Assembly: GCA_003049465.1 (NCBI GenBank)
Contig: PYSS01000035.1
Location: 62,001 to 126,000, forward strand
Reading direction: 5' to 3'
DNA from: Magnaporthiopsis rhizophila
Taxonomy: Eukaryota > Ascomycota > Sordariomycetes > Magnaporthales > Magnaporthaceae
Length of the DNA: 64,000 bases
The notes below the pieces were generated by a model. It was not told the DNA's origin, searched no databases, and saw only the letters and a program-made list of their open reading frames with translations. Made by a program: the position numbers and the translations under genes. This document shows positions 12,000-22,730 of this stretch, piece by piece; position 1 is the stretch's first letter, and every line of letters begins with the position of its first letter.

Positions 12000-12807
12000 T
12001 ACCATGATCCAGAACTCTTGGCCAGTTTTTGATTGCGCTGACTGTATGCCGAAAGTGTATGTGATCAAAAGTGGTTCGGTGGGTGTAGCCACTTGCTTTC
12101 GGCATCGTCAGCGATGAAACGAGCGCTTGCGATGGAATAAGGCGCCAGTATCGATGACCGCCATATAGGTACCTCGAGGGGCAACAAAAACAAACTCTAC
12201 TCATGGGATGCGGAACGTGGTTGGATCGGACTCAGATCGATGCCGAGAATGATGGAGGAAAAGCCTAGGCGCTGATCTACTCAATGGCCCCAATCCCCGT
12301 GCCGGTGCTAACGTCGAGGATACGCTGGGGCGAGTCGCCGATGGGCGCGTAGTAAAGCATTCCACAGAGCAGCTTGTCCACCGTGTGCTTCAAGTTCTCT
12401 CGCTCTTGCTCCATCTTATCGTTGGGAAAGCTGTAGTGGTCCTCTCTGAGCCGATGATATCGCCGGCCGTTCTCATAGACGAAGCCCGTGACGCTTCTGG
12501 ATAACCATTCGGAGCCGTTGGAGCCTCCTTCCGAGTCGTAGTCACCGTCCGAGTGTGTGCCTATGGGGACGCCGCCGACCTCGTCTACGTCCGCCACGAT
12601 TCCTGTCTCTGTTTGATGCCATGCTTCGTGGTCACGCCCTGCAGCGGTTCCCGGAATGCCGCTTGCGGGTGTCGCAGCCTGCGGGGAGGCGTGGGAGAAG
12701 GAAGGTGCGGCTGTGGGTATGATCACAAGAATTGATGGGGACCACATGTCGTTCTCGGGCGGCATCTTTGATAATGCGGTACTCCCAGGAGCGTCCTGGG
12801 CCTCCAT
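12000..12807 (-). pseudogene. Decayed LaeA-like / class I SAM methyltransferase
   Basis: The segment begins at an ATG at 12807 (MEAQDAPGS...). It carries an acidic low-complexity N-terminus, then the hallmark block of the fungal LaeA-like family: YENGRRYHRLREDHYSFPND, a Glu-rich linker, and SAM motif I in ILDVSTGTGIGAIE. A TAG stop follows immediately (12277-12279). Downstream, in shifted frames, other family blocks remain recognisable: ILGIDLSPIQP near 12215-12250, RFIADDAESKWLHPPNHF near 12065-12120, and FDHIHFRHTVSAIKNWPRV near 12010-12075. At least two in-frame stops and two frameshifts separate them, with no GT-AG introns that would repair the frame. The motif I Trp (usually GIWAI) is Gly. 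I infer a gene inactivated by several lesions. Family assignment is by remembered consensus; the alternative is a strongly diverged intron-rich gene. Confidence 0.72.
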
Positions 12808-12888
12808 GGTCACTGGAGATGAAAGAACGGCGCAGAAACAGGCATCATCTGGGCCGAGACATTGAAGCCTGAGATGAGAGTGTCCCAA

Positions 12889-13891
12889 ACCGGAGCATCT
12901 GTCCCGAAAGAGCCTACTTACACATACAGACGCGCGATCGCCAAGCCAGCCGATTCCACCAGCGATCGAGGTGGCAGGATGTTGTCAGGGAAGGAGCCAT
13001 GCAGATCCATTGTGGTGATAGTCGTTTCACCCGCTGACACCGAAAGCCACTGCCCTCTGGACCTATAGCAGCCATCGAATCTTGAGGGCCGGGCAAGGTT
13101 CGTGTATGAGGCTGTCCTCCTTGCTTGGCTTTGAGCTTCCCAGCTCCGGTAGGCGGTCTCGCGGGAGGAAAGTGGGATAAAGTCAGGCACGCAACCCAGA
13201 AAAAAATTAATACACCAAAAAGTAACCTCAGCCAAGAAGAATCGTCTTCCGCAGCTTAAACAGTTGAAAGGGAAGTAGGAGGGAAATGTGAGGGGGAATA
13301 GGGGAGGAAACAGGGAAAAAAAAGTAGATAAATATATAAGTAAAAGCTGTAAATATTATCGGTGTTTTCTCCCTACTTATTAAACTATGTAATTTGCTTC
13401 TTTCCAAAGGATGTATCAAATAAGTGGCATTCTGGTGTATTGCTCTTTTTTTCTAGTTTACGTGCTGGGGCAGGTCTGATTTTTGCGGCTCCAAGGTATG
13501 CTTCGTGAGCCTTTTTATTTTTATTTTTTTTTATTAGAACCGAAATCGGTGGGCGCCAGGCACTCAAACTTTCCAGGAAAGGAATCTCCGATCGCTGGCT
13601 GCCCGCACTGATTGATCCCTTCCTCTCCAGAAAGCCACCGCTCCGTCAGGCTGGTTTGACACCTTCCATGACAGACTGACAGACAAACCTCGGCCGCCCA
13701 ACAGTCGCAATTCGAGGGGAGGAAAAATACCTACCAGCATTTTTTTTGCTGACTGTCGGTTTCCCTCCTCCGTCCCTGTCTTGGCATCTCTCTTCTCTGC
13801 ATCCTCACCCCAGGATATCAGGCACCAAAGCATCACACGCGTATCATCCGGGGCTCCCGTCAATCATATCTCATCCAACATCCTCACGATA
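12889..13891. other. Intergenic, upstream of a small membrane-protein gene
   Basis: AT-richer around 13200-13550, with A/T runs. The 13750-13890 part is CT-rich and probably contains the leader of the gene at 13892. No coding sequence supported. Confidence 0.45.
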
Positions 13892-14435
13892 ATGTCACCG
13901 CTCCGGGCATTCTTGAAGGAGCTCGTAACGGCGCCCTTCAAGCACGTCGTGGTACGGCCACCACACCACCCTGGCTTCGTTCCTTGGAACACGGGACTCG
14001 GGCGCCCGCCGCAGATGCGTGTGCAGCCCCCACGCCTCGCAGCTGTCGCACACGAGCCGCTCTTTCAAGTCCCAGAGGCTGTCAACGAAAAGGTGAGCTG
14101 GAGGACTTGAACCTCTCGAGTCATCTCGTCACGGCTGCCCACCTGTCGTCAGAGCTGCTTGACCATGTTCTTGGGAAGATGAGAAACTTCCCCTATGGCA
14201 GGAATTTTGTGGCTGACAGGAACGCTCTCCGTAGATTCCCGTCGTCGCGTCGACCCTCTTCATCGCCGCTGCCATCGCACTTAACGTCGTTGCGGTCATG
14301 GCCTTCACCACTGTCGCGGAGGAAGACGCGGGACCAAGTCCAAACGGTCAACAGAGACTCTCCAGCCAAGGGAAAGGGAAGACGAGCCAGGGCGGAAAGT
14401 TCCCTGATTTGCCCTTGACGCTGTGGAATCAATGA
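13892..14435 (+). CDS. Small single-pass membrane protein, unknown
   Basis: Two exons, 13892-14092 and 14235-14435, joined in phase 0 across a 142-bp intron (GTGAGC donor, GTAG acceptor, CTGAC branch-like site about 20 nt before it). The product is 133 residues. The ATG has A at -3 and begins MSPLRAFLKEL. Residues 1-67 are Pro/Arg/Val rich (PFKHVVVRPPHHPGF). Exon 2 opens with a hydrophobic helix, IPVVASTLFIAAAIALNVVA, long enough to span a membrane, followed by an acidic turn (VAEEDAG) and a Gly/Ser/Lys-rich tail. An earlier CAG acceptor would hit a stop within five codons, which supports the chosen one. I do not recognise the family. A mitochondrial or ER small membrane protein is possible. 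The alternative is chance open frames, but splice sites and helix position fit well. Confidence 0.55.
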
Positions 14436-15773
14436 AAATGGTAGTTTACAGCGAGCCGGGAAGGCGTACCACGAGACGGAGTACATAGGTGGCAAGGCTA
14501 GCGGCGATGGAGCGAGTTAAGGCGGGGATAGGATATGTACTTTTCTGCCCTTTCTTCTTTTGGCCCACGGAATAGCGCGCAGGACTCGGATGTAATGTTA
14601 ATAGACTCGGAGCCGACTTGGGACGCGGCCGGTGTGGTACAACCTAAATGGTGATAACACAAAGCGAGAGATGAACGCAAAGAAGCAGAGAAATATCTAC
14701 TGCGTTGGGTTTCACGTTACCAAGGCAGATGTTGAAAGGATGTTGGCAGCATCTCATTGGGCTGACTGGGCTTTTGTTCTCGACATGGAAATGGGTGTCC
14801 AGCCTCATCCGTCCAATCATCGTGGCTGGTTCTGTCCAGGCACAGAGAAGACGCTGGAGATCGTTCATTCTAGCCCTACTGACTAAACGGCCGCCCGGGC
14901 ACCACCCAAATGCAAATGGTGAGACTGCAGTGTCGGGCAGCTGTGCTGCTAGAGGTACCTACCTACCTAGGTAGGTACCAGCCTTGAGTTGCGCCTGCCC
15001 TTCTTAGATGTGTGATAGCTGGGGAGGCGAGGCAGGTGCCAGCTTCTATGACGTCGACTGCCTCAAGCTCGCGGCAGGCATGCATTCGGTGATCCTTTCA
15101 ACTCCCAGATGAGACGTGCAAGTTCTGCGCAGCCCGCAATTTTCCGTCCCAGAATGACAGCTCCATCTCGGTCGATATCATAACGGTGTTTTGACCTCCC
15201 GCTTCTCTCATATTTGCGCCCGGTACTAGGACTCCACGATGCCTGCGGCTAAGTACACCGTACAACCCAGCCCAGCCCGGCCTGGCGTTGCCCTCCGGAA
15301 GCTTTCATATTCTACACGTTTCGCAGAATGGATATTTCCGCTAACACTATGTCCCATGAGACACAGCCTCGCATCACGGAACAACGGCGAATTTCAACCT
15401 CGACTCCTCCCAAGCCCCCGAGCTCCCGAGCTTACAAGCCGGCGATATGGGGAGAGCCAAGACAAGCCTGCCCGTTACCCGTGTGATGGGATGTCCAGCC
15501 ATACGATGGCATGCGAACTCGTATCCAGCATGCTCGGAGTCTTGCCGCGTCGCCCAGCCGGACGAGCCTGCTTGCTGCTTCCTTGACATCCTCGGCGTCC
15601 GCTCCGCCCTTTATTTACATCGCTCCGTCGCCCCTGGTCATCACGCCTGCGAAAGCGTGAGCGCCCACGTCGCCAACTACATAAGATAGAGGAACACTAA
15701 ACCAAATCCTCCTCCCTCGTCGAGAAAGAGCTGCCTTGTCCATCTCTCTTGCTTACCCAGCTCGGCTGAAGCC
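14436..15773. other. Intergenic with a TAGG/CCTA palindrome
   Basis: No gene supported. An 18-bp perfect palindrome of CCTA/TAGG units lies at 14960-14977. The open frame 15239-15586 (115 codons) has an ATG but no family signature, and codon use does not resemble neighbouring genes. Confidence 0.45.
14960..14977. repeat. 18-bp perfect palindrome of CCTA/TAGG units
   Basis: The sequence equals its own reverse complement over 18 bp and is extended by further CCTA/TAGG units on both sides. Similar tracts occur at 38195-38215 and 47034-47050. Confidence 0.85.
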
Positions 15774-16202
15774 ATGGCTGAGCTTCAACCAGCCATTAGA
15801 ACTAAGCCCGAACCACTCAGAGAAACCACGATCGATACGGCCATACTCAAGCTCTTTTCCCCGAGCTCAGACACCTGCGCTCGCGCCCGCCGCTAGCTGA
15901 AAGAAGCCGCTATAACGAGTTGGATGCCATCGGGAAATCTCCACGATAACGGGCGGCGGCAATGACGATGACTCGAGCCCTTCCGGCAAGCAGGGCAGCA
16001 ACGAGGCGAAAAAGCCAGAGACATATACGAGAGACCAAGGAGGCATTATAACGCCCGGCTTCGGACCAAACTCGCCGACAGACTAACCTCACCTCCCGAA
16101 CGACATGCCAAGAGCCGCCGGGCCGTGACTTCTGCCTCAGGCAAGCTAAGAGACCTGGTTACCGCCCCAAGAGAGGCCATGAGATGGGAATACGAGACGT
16201 GA
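15774..16202 (+). pseudogene. Possible broken coding sequence, unknown
   Basis: An ATG in good context (GAAGCCATGG) begins MAELQPAIRTKPEPLRE, then the frame stops at about residue 40. In shifted frames, stretches that look coding continue: PPLAERSRYNELDAIGKSPR near 15885-15945, then an Arg-rich segment (HYNARLRTKLADRLTSPPER, KLRDLVTAPREAM) at about 16030-16200. The last stretch ends at a GTGAGT sequence that could be a splice donor. No family is recognised. This could be a decayed gene or one with introns I cannot place, or chance low-stop DNA. Confidence 0.25.
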
Positions 16203-16674
16203 GTTTTGTATCTCCCACATATCATTATTAGCTGGCCAAATCCTTTCTGCGTCAGCATAGGTACGTTCGCTGCATATTAGAATCGGACGGAGAGTATCTC
16301 TGGATCTCGAACTGCCTGCTGATGTTGCTATATTCCCTAGAGCGAGCGGAAATTCAACACGCTGGATGTTTGACATAGTTGGGAAGAAGTAGAGCTTGGA
16401 AGCTCAATGATGCCAACCGTGAGGCGGGCAGGTGATTCGACGCGGGGTTTGCGTGCAAATTCAGGGGTGTCGCACAGCGATGCTCCACCAAGAGTTTCCA
16501 GAAAGACAAAACACCTCGATTACCTCGTTCCAGAACCGAGAATACCACAATGCAACGTTGGAGTGACGATCCATCTTCAATTTTTGCATGAGCCAGAGCC
16601 GCCCTTGGTACCCCTCTCCGTCTAATATTTGTGACCGCCGCCCAACAAGCAGTCAACCAAGACCTGACGTCATC
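16203..16674. other. Short intergenic, promoter of the methyltransferase-like gene
   Basis: About 470 bp before the start at 16675. Nothing coding is supported. Confidence 0.4.
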
Positions 16675-18322
16675 ATGCCCGCTCCGGCCCGCGGCAAGTC
16701 GGGCCAGCCGAAGCCGGCGGGCCCTTCTGTATACTGCGTCGGCAGCCGCAGTCCATTCGACCCGGAGACCCGCACCGACGACGCCGAAGGGGTCTTCCTG
16801 CGCGGGGCGGCCGCGGCCCTGGCCCGGGACGACCTCAGAGGCGCCATAAACTCGTGGTTCGACATCCCCGCGCAGGATGGCTACGTCTACCACGCCCTGA
16901 TGAGCGTCCGGCTCGTTGAGGTCCAGCGCGTCGTCGCCATGGGCGCTCAGAAGGGGCCGCCGCCGGGTTACCTAAGCCCCATCGGGGAGCCTGTAAGGCT
17001 CTGTTTGCCTTTGGGTCTTTTTTTTTCCCCCTCGATGCTTGCCGTCTGTGCTGTTTGGGGTGCCATACTATGCTATGCTATGCCGTGCTGCATATAGAAA
17101 GGAAAAATACCCCTGAGCTCAGCTGAATTGACTGACGCCCCCCTCCCCAAAGCTCCCACCGCCCTCCCCGGCAGACATAGAAGCCTACCTATCCATCTTC
17201 GACCCGGCCCAGTCCAGCGCCGCAGCGCTCAGGTCGTTTGGCGCCAACGCCAAGAAGGGCTCGATCCGCCGCTCGGCCGCCGACCACCTGGCCGCCAAGC
17301 GGTTCGTGCACCCGGCGCTCTCGCAGGCGCTGGCCGTCCCGAAGCGCAAGAAGGGCGCGCCGCCGCACCCGAACCCGTACCTGCTCTTCTGGGCCTGGTC
17401 GTGCCGCATCCTCGGCTGGTGCGGCCCGACGACGACGACGACGACGGCGACGACGGACGCGCGGGGGTCCCACCCGATCCTGCCCGTCCTGATGCACCAC
17501 TTTGGCTGCGTCGCCCCGTCGTTGGAGTCGCTCGAGGTCCTGCGCGTCCTGGCTGCGGGCAGGACCGTTGTCGACGTCGGATCCGGGAACGGCTACTGTA
17601 CGTGGTGAAGAAGCCAGAAGCAACCCCCGGGCAAGGTTTTTATATCTTAAACAACCGAGAAATCTGCGCTGTCTAGGGTCCTTCATGCTGCGCCGCCACG
17701 GCGTACCGACCGTCGCTGTCGACAACGAGCAGTCCCTATGGAGGACCATGTGGATTCCAGATACCGTCAAGGAGGACGGCGTCTCGTGGCTGCGACGTCA
17801 AGATCCCCCGGGCGGGAAAGACATGGTTCTTCTTTTGGTATAGTACGTTCGAGCGAGGCACTATGCGTGATTATATACTCAATCTCTGTTTGACAAAGAA
17901 CTCCTACCGGCACAGAAAGCTGACATAATACATCAAACGAGCATACAGCCCCATCGTCGGCCCGGACGGGAACGGCACCTTCACACGCTCGCTGCTGGAC
18001 GCATACGAGGGCGACACGGTGGCCGTCGTGGGGACGCAGAACCGAAACGGCTACACGAGCTTCGCTCGTATGACCATGGACGAGTACATGGCGGATGCCC
18101 ACGCTCAAGGAAGTCAAGGGGATGACCATGACAAAACAGCCACCAGCGACAGCAAGAAGCACCCATGGGTGCGTGTGGTGCAAATACCTCTACCCAGCTT
18201 TGCAGCCAAGGTTAGACTATTTTTTTTCTTTTGCTATTTCATCTCTAGGTCGAATCCGACCACCTAAAAAGTCCCTCCATCGGACGGACACATCAAAATT
18301 GCAGGTGAAAAAAAAGGCCTGA
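16675..18322 (+). CDS. Methyltransferase-like protein (class I SAM fold), unknown substrate
   Basis: Five exons: 16675-16992, 17153-17597, 17677-17842, 17949-18210 and 18305-18322. The parts sum to 403 codons with every phase matching, giving a 402-residue product. Donors are GTAAGG, GTACGT, GTACGT and a weak GTTAGA. If the last intron is retained, the frame ends at 18267 in a Phe-rich tail. The C-terminal half holds motif I, VVDVGSGNGYWS, split by intron 2, followed by an acidic residue after the next strand (VAVDNEQSLW) and a strand resembling motif IV (DMVLLLVYPIVG). This is typical of a SAM-binding Rossmann fold. Residues 1-200 form a helical region (FDPETRTDDAEG, ISIFDPAQ-type segments) with a Thr run. 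No known specific methyltransferase matches, and substrate and location cannot be inferred. The single weak point is the final 18-nt exon. Confidence 0.72.
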
Positions 18323-18920
18323 TACCCCGGCACCACAAAGGCCCATGGGTCGGATCGCTGACGGAGCCTTCGCCAAAGGACGAGGCCTTATTCGTCTTCC
18401 AAAGAGGAGACCGGGCACCGCAAGAACCGGCGACGTCCCCGTAATCTCCTCCTCGAAACGACAAGAACTGGCCGACGTGCCCTTTGGCTCCGGTCTCCGC
18501 CTACGTCCTCGGCCAGAAGCCCTGGCTTGGGCAAAGAAATCACCATCCTTTCCGAATTACAATACACTGCTTCCTCTTTTGTCAAATATCCTCCCCCTCT
18601 TTTTTGTTTCTTTTTCTTTTTTTTCTTTTGTTTTTTTTTACTCTTTTTTCCCATTGTTTTCCCCTTTCTTCCGTTTTTCACTCTCTTTTCTGTTTCGCTA
18701 GTGGGGTTTGCGGGGGATCAAATCGAAAATAAAAAAGTCCGTCCGGGCATTACGAGTAGGTGATAGCTATCACCATCCTGGGGCCATCCTGAAACCTGGG
18801 ATATCAACGCATTCCATCTCCAAGGCGGATGGCTCCTTAGCGCATGGCCTCATCCCCACAAAGTTCTCTGAGAAAAATGAAATCAAAACACAAAGTCTTC
18901 GTAGCTCGAAAGCGTCGAGT
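18323..18920. other. Convergent 3' intergenic region, T-rich
   Basis: Between the ends of two convergent genes. Long T-rich tracts lie at about 18595-18690. No coding sequence supported. Confidence 0.5.
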
Positions 18921-21810
18921 CTACCACTTGCAGTTCTGGGCCATCTTGGCCTTGTAAGCCTCACGGCGTCGGATCAATGCCTCGATCTCTGGGTCTTCCC
19001 AAGGAGGTCGAGCTCCCTGCTTGGCGCTGGGGGCAGCCTGTGTATTGGGCTGGGTTGTATTGTGCTGAGCCGGAGTCTGGGGACGCTGCTCGGTCGTCTG
19101 TCGAGAGGGGCCGCTGGGCGCAGCGGCCACACCAGCAGCCGTCTTGGGGGCGGACGCTGGCGCCGGGGCGGGAGTCGGCTTCGCTGTCGTGGGAGCAGCC
19201 TGTTGTCCACCGGGTCCATTGTGGTTGCCGGTTGCCTGAGGAGGCAGGGTAGCGGCGCCATCATCACGGCCATGGCGGGGATCACTAGGTATGCGTAGGT
19301 ATATAACGTGATTAGCATGTTGATCGAAGTGTTTCCTAATCTGCTTAACACTGTACCGGTAACATACCTAGGACATGTCGGCTGCACCATGACCCGGGGA
19401 GCCGTATTCTGTGCCTGGGAAGGGCCAGGAGCCAGCTCATATCCCGAGTCACCCGCAGTCGAAGCGTTGGGCTCTTTGCGTTGAGCCTGCTGAGCCAAGA
19501 GTGTAATGAGAGACTGCAGTGAGGTAGGATCAAGCCCTGCCAGGGTTTCACTGATGGCCTCGAGGGACGGGTTTCCATTCTGGTTGGTATCACTTTAGTT
19601 AGCATGACGTGGGACTCTTTGAAGAAGCGGGTAGGACTGGAATTGCTCACCTTTGGCTCAAGCTTGTCGCCAGCCGTGACGACAGGCTTCACATCATGAA
19701 CCGGAGTTGCAGTGGTAGTGGGCTTGACAGTTGCAGTGGGCATGTCCAGTTGGGCAACAGTGGCACTCGGCTTGCCAGTGACGGTAGGAATGTTCTGCTG
19801 CGCAGCTGGAGTTGCCTTCTGAGTGGCAACTAGGGACGCCGTCGCAGGGGGCAGAATAGTCCGCTGAGAAGAAGCCTGAGAGGCCGTAGTGTTGAGAGAA
19901 GACTCAGAGGCCTTGGACGGGACCGAAGCAGCGGTGGCAGACATGCCTGCCGCAGCTGGACGCGGCCGCAGCTGGACGAGGACAGGGCTGACAGCAGAAG
20001 GCGCGGGCTCCGCAAGCTTGGCTATATCAAGGGTCCCCATATGATCAAACCCAATGGGAATAGGACTGGGAGGGACTCCCATGTCATCAACCCGCATGAA
20101 CATAGGACTGGCAGGGGCCATGGTGAATCGACCTGTCGTGTTGCTGGGCATCCAGGTAGGACGGAAAGTGCCCGGCTTCGCCGTGGCCAGCCATTTGTCG
20201 TAGAGGTCGATGAGATGCGTGTTGCCCGTGACCATCCAGCGCTGAAGCTTGGCAAGCCGATCAACGAAGTCTCCAATGCCCTTCAACATGAACTCCTTGG
20301 CGTCGTCAGTCTCCCGCTTTGACGGCCCCTCAGGTCGCGGGTCGTAGTACTTCATGGTGATAGCAGAAGTGATGTACTGCAGGGGCCGCCAGTACAGCGG
20401 GTCACGGAGGGTGTCACGCTGCTGACCAGCAGGAAGCGGAACTTTGGGCCAGCGTGAACACATCTCGGAAAAGAGAGCCATTCGAAAGGGTCCCGTGCCG
20501 TGAACCTCGTTATCTATCCGCTGCTGTTCTTTCCAGTCCCAGTAGCGGCAGATCTTGCCTTGAGGCCGCGGGAGGACGAAGAAGTCGACAATGACGTCGG
20601 CGACAAAGTTCATGGAGCATCGCCACTCAAGGAGAGTGAAGACCTCGCGTGCGCGCTGTTCGGTTGGGCATTTTGTCTGCAGAAACGAGGTGAGGATGAC
20701 CAAGCAACGGTCGCTGGTCGGCTGATCCCACTCGCCAGGACATCCCCGGAGCTCTTGACGGACGAGGAAGTTCAAGTGGACAAGCTGGGACTCTTGTGAG
20801 CCACCGAAAGCGCCAGCCAGGAACTTGTAGCCGCCCTTCTGGGCCGCAGGGTCGGACTCGTCGAGGTTCTTGACACCATCCCACTTCTTGGCGAAATGGT
20901 CGAGGCCGAGAGGGCCTTTTCGCTTACCGAGAGCCATCTCCCACTCGTCCTGGTCGGCAGCAAAGTGGAAGGAGTGGTCCTTGGCGAATGGCAGCATGCC
21001 GCGGACCATACAATCGTGGATTCCTGTGTAGAATTGCGAGTAGAGCTGTCCTTCCCGGCCTTCAACTGTTGGGACCATGTCGCTGGCCTCGTGGTCTTGG
21101 GTCCAGGAACTGAGGACCGAGGCCGCAAAAGCACCTCCACACTGCTTTGCCAGGAGGCTGTCCAGGATTTCGTCGGAGACTTCATCGGCCTCCTTGGGGT
21201 CACCGGCGAAGGGCCGAATCTCCCATCCGGTGGTGAAGATGGCGGGAGTGATGACGGTGATTGGGATGCTGTAGCTCTTCAGCATGCTGCCCAGCCAAGA
21301 TTCCCTGCGCAGATACGCCTTGTTCTCTTTGGTGTCGAGGCAGATATCCAGCTCGGGGCTGACCTCGCCGCAGACAATGACGATCAAGCATTCGCCCTTC
21401 TGCTGAGCGACATCGGCCTGCTTCTTGAGCTCGGACACGAAGGCGGTAAAAAGGTTGGGGATGTTGCTGTCGGTGCGGATGAAGGGCAGCGCGACCGAGA
21501 GGTCCTTGGCCTGACCATTGATGATCTTCGAGTAGCGTGTCTTGTGCTCCGACATTGCGGCGGCGATGTCGACGAGCGAGAACCAGGCCTGGTCGTCCTT
21601 GTTGCCCTCTCGATGGAAGGTCATCTTCCAGCAGAGGAAGTCTGAAATGTGGTGGCCAAGAACGTTTAGGCCTGCCAACTCCATGGGGACGGCGCAAAGG
21701 CCGATGATGTGCGGACGCTTGACGATGTCGGGAGGGGCATGGCTCACGAACTTGAGCCTGCCCAAGATGGCCAGGTGGCCAGAGACGAAGGCGTCTTCTT
21801 CCGACGACAT
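18921..21810 (-). CDS. Large uncharacterised protein, 911 residues
   Basis: Three exons: 21810-19651, 19579-19368 and 19284-18921, with phases matching across introns of 71 bp (GTGAGC...CCAG) and 83 bp (GTATGT...CTAG). Residues 1 to about 560 are globular with mixed alpha/beta character and several short hydrophobic strands (CLIVIVCGEVSPEL, SIPITVITPAIF). No signal peptide or membrane span is seen. Residues 560-720 are Pro/Thr/Ala rich and probably disordered. The last 190 residues are Gln/Pro/Ala rich, ending in a charged helix PEIEALIRRREAYKAKMAQN. I do not recognise the family. Strand segments such as LIVIVCGE could belong to a nucleotide-binding or hydrolase fold, but no Walker or catalytic motif is clear. 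The upstream ATG at 21810 is the first in frame. Confidence 0.82.
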
Positions 21811-22730
21811 CTTGTGGCAAGCCCGTGTCGCGCAAGCGTGATTTCCAGGCAGTAGGATGTTCTGATGGGTAGATGGGGATGGGTAGATGTGTATCTTAGG
21901 GCAGAATTATTGATTGGATGGGTGCGGGAACTTGCTCGACGTTGAGACAGACAATGCGTCGAGGGTGATGAGATTCTGGGGGAAAAAAGAGGGTGGACGT
22001 CTCAAGAGAAGGATTGCAAGTCAGGAAACTAGGTGGAGGTGAATACTAAGTGTCGGTGCCCGTGAGATCCGCAAGCGCAAAGGATGGGGAGATTCTGAAG
22101 GCGGTTGAGGGTCCATACGCGCAAGGCACCCAGGTGTATGGAATGGGAACGCTAACGTCGCCTAGCAGAGGCCCGTCGCGCAGGAAATGGAAATGGAAAC
22201 GGAACCTTGACAGGGTGTTAGGCTTAGGGTTGATGCAGAGGCAGTCACCAGGGCGGTAACCCAGGCCGCGGTTGGAGTCAACGGGTCGCTCCTGCCCGTG
22301 GGTTGTTGCTGACGCAAAACAGAGGGGACGGAGGGTGGCCCTGGGTTGACCGTTGGGGTTTTTTGTGCCCGAGCTCTAAGGCCTCACTTTGGCCGGGGAG
22401 GAATGCTCCGTCGGCACGGCGCATGTGGCCAATATCAAAGTCCCACAGCAGCGCCAGTCGCCACAGTCAAGGCAGAACCGTAGCAGTAACAGACCCTTCC
22501 ATGTCGTAAGACGCCTTGGACTCGAATACATCTCGTCTGCAAGCCCATCCCGAGTGTTGATATGTCTACCATTCCTACCACCTCCTCAGCCTGGTTTCGA
22601 TGCCTGGTACGTAGTTGGACAAGCCAAGTAGGTGCCCCGATGTGCGCCAACCCCTCTCCTTCCATTTTCTTCCCAATGTGATATGGAAATTACGCTGAAA
22701 AGACGTACTGGAGAACCAGGGCCCCCAGTC
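21811..22730. promoter_or_regulatory. Intergenic: promoter of the 911-residue protein and 3' end of ALO1
   Basis: About 900 bp. The right-hand part lies downstream of ALO1 and the left-hand part upstream of the unknown gene. No coding sequence supported. Confidence 0.45.
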
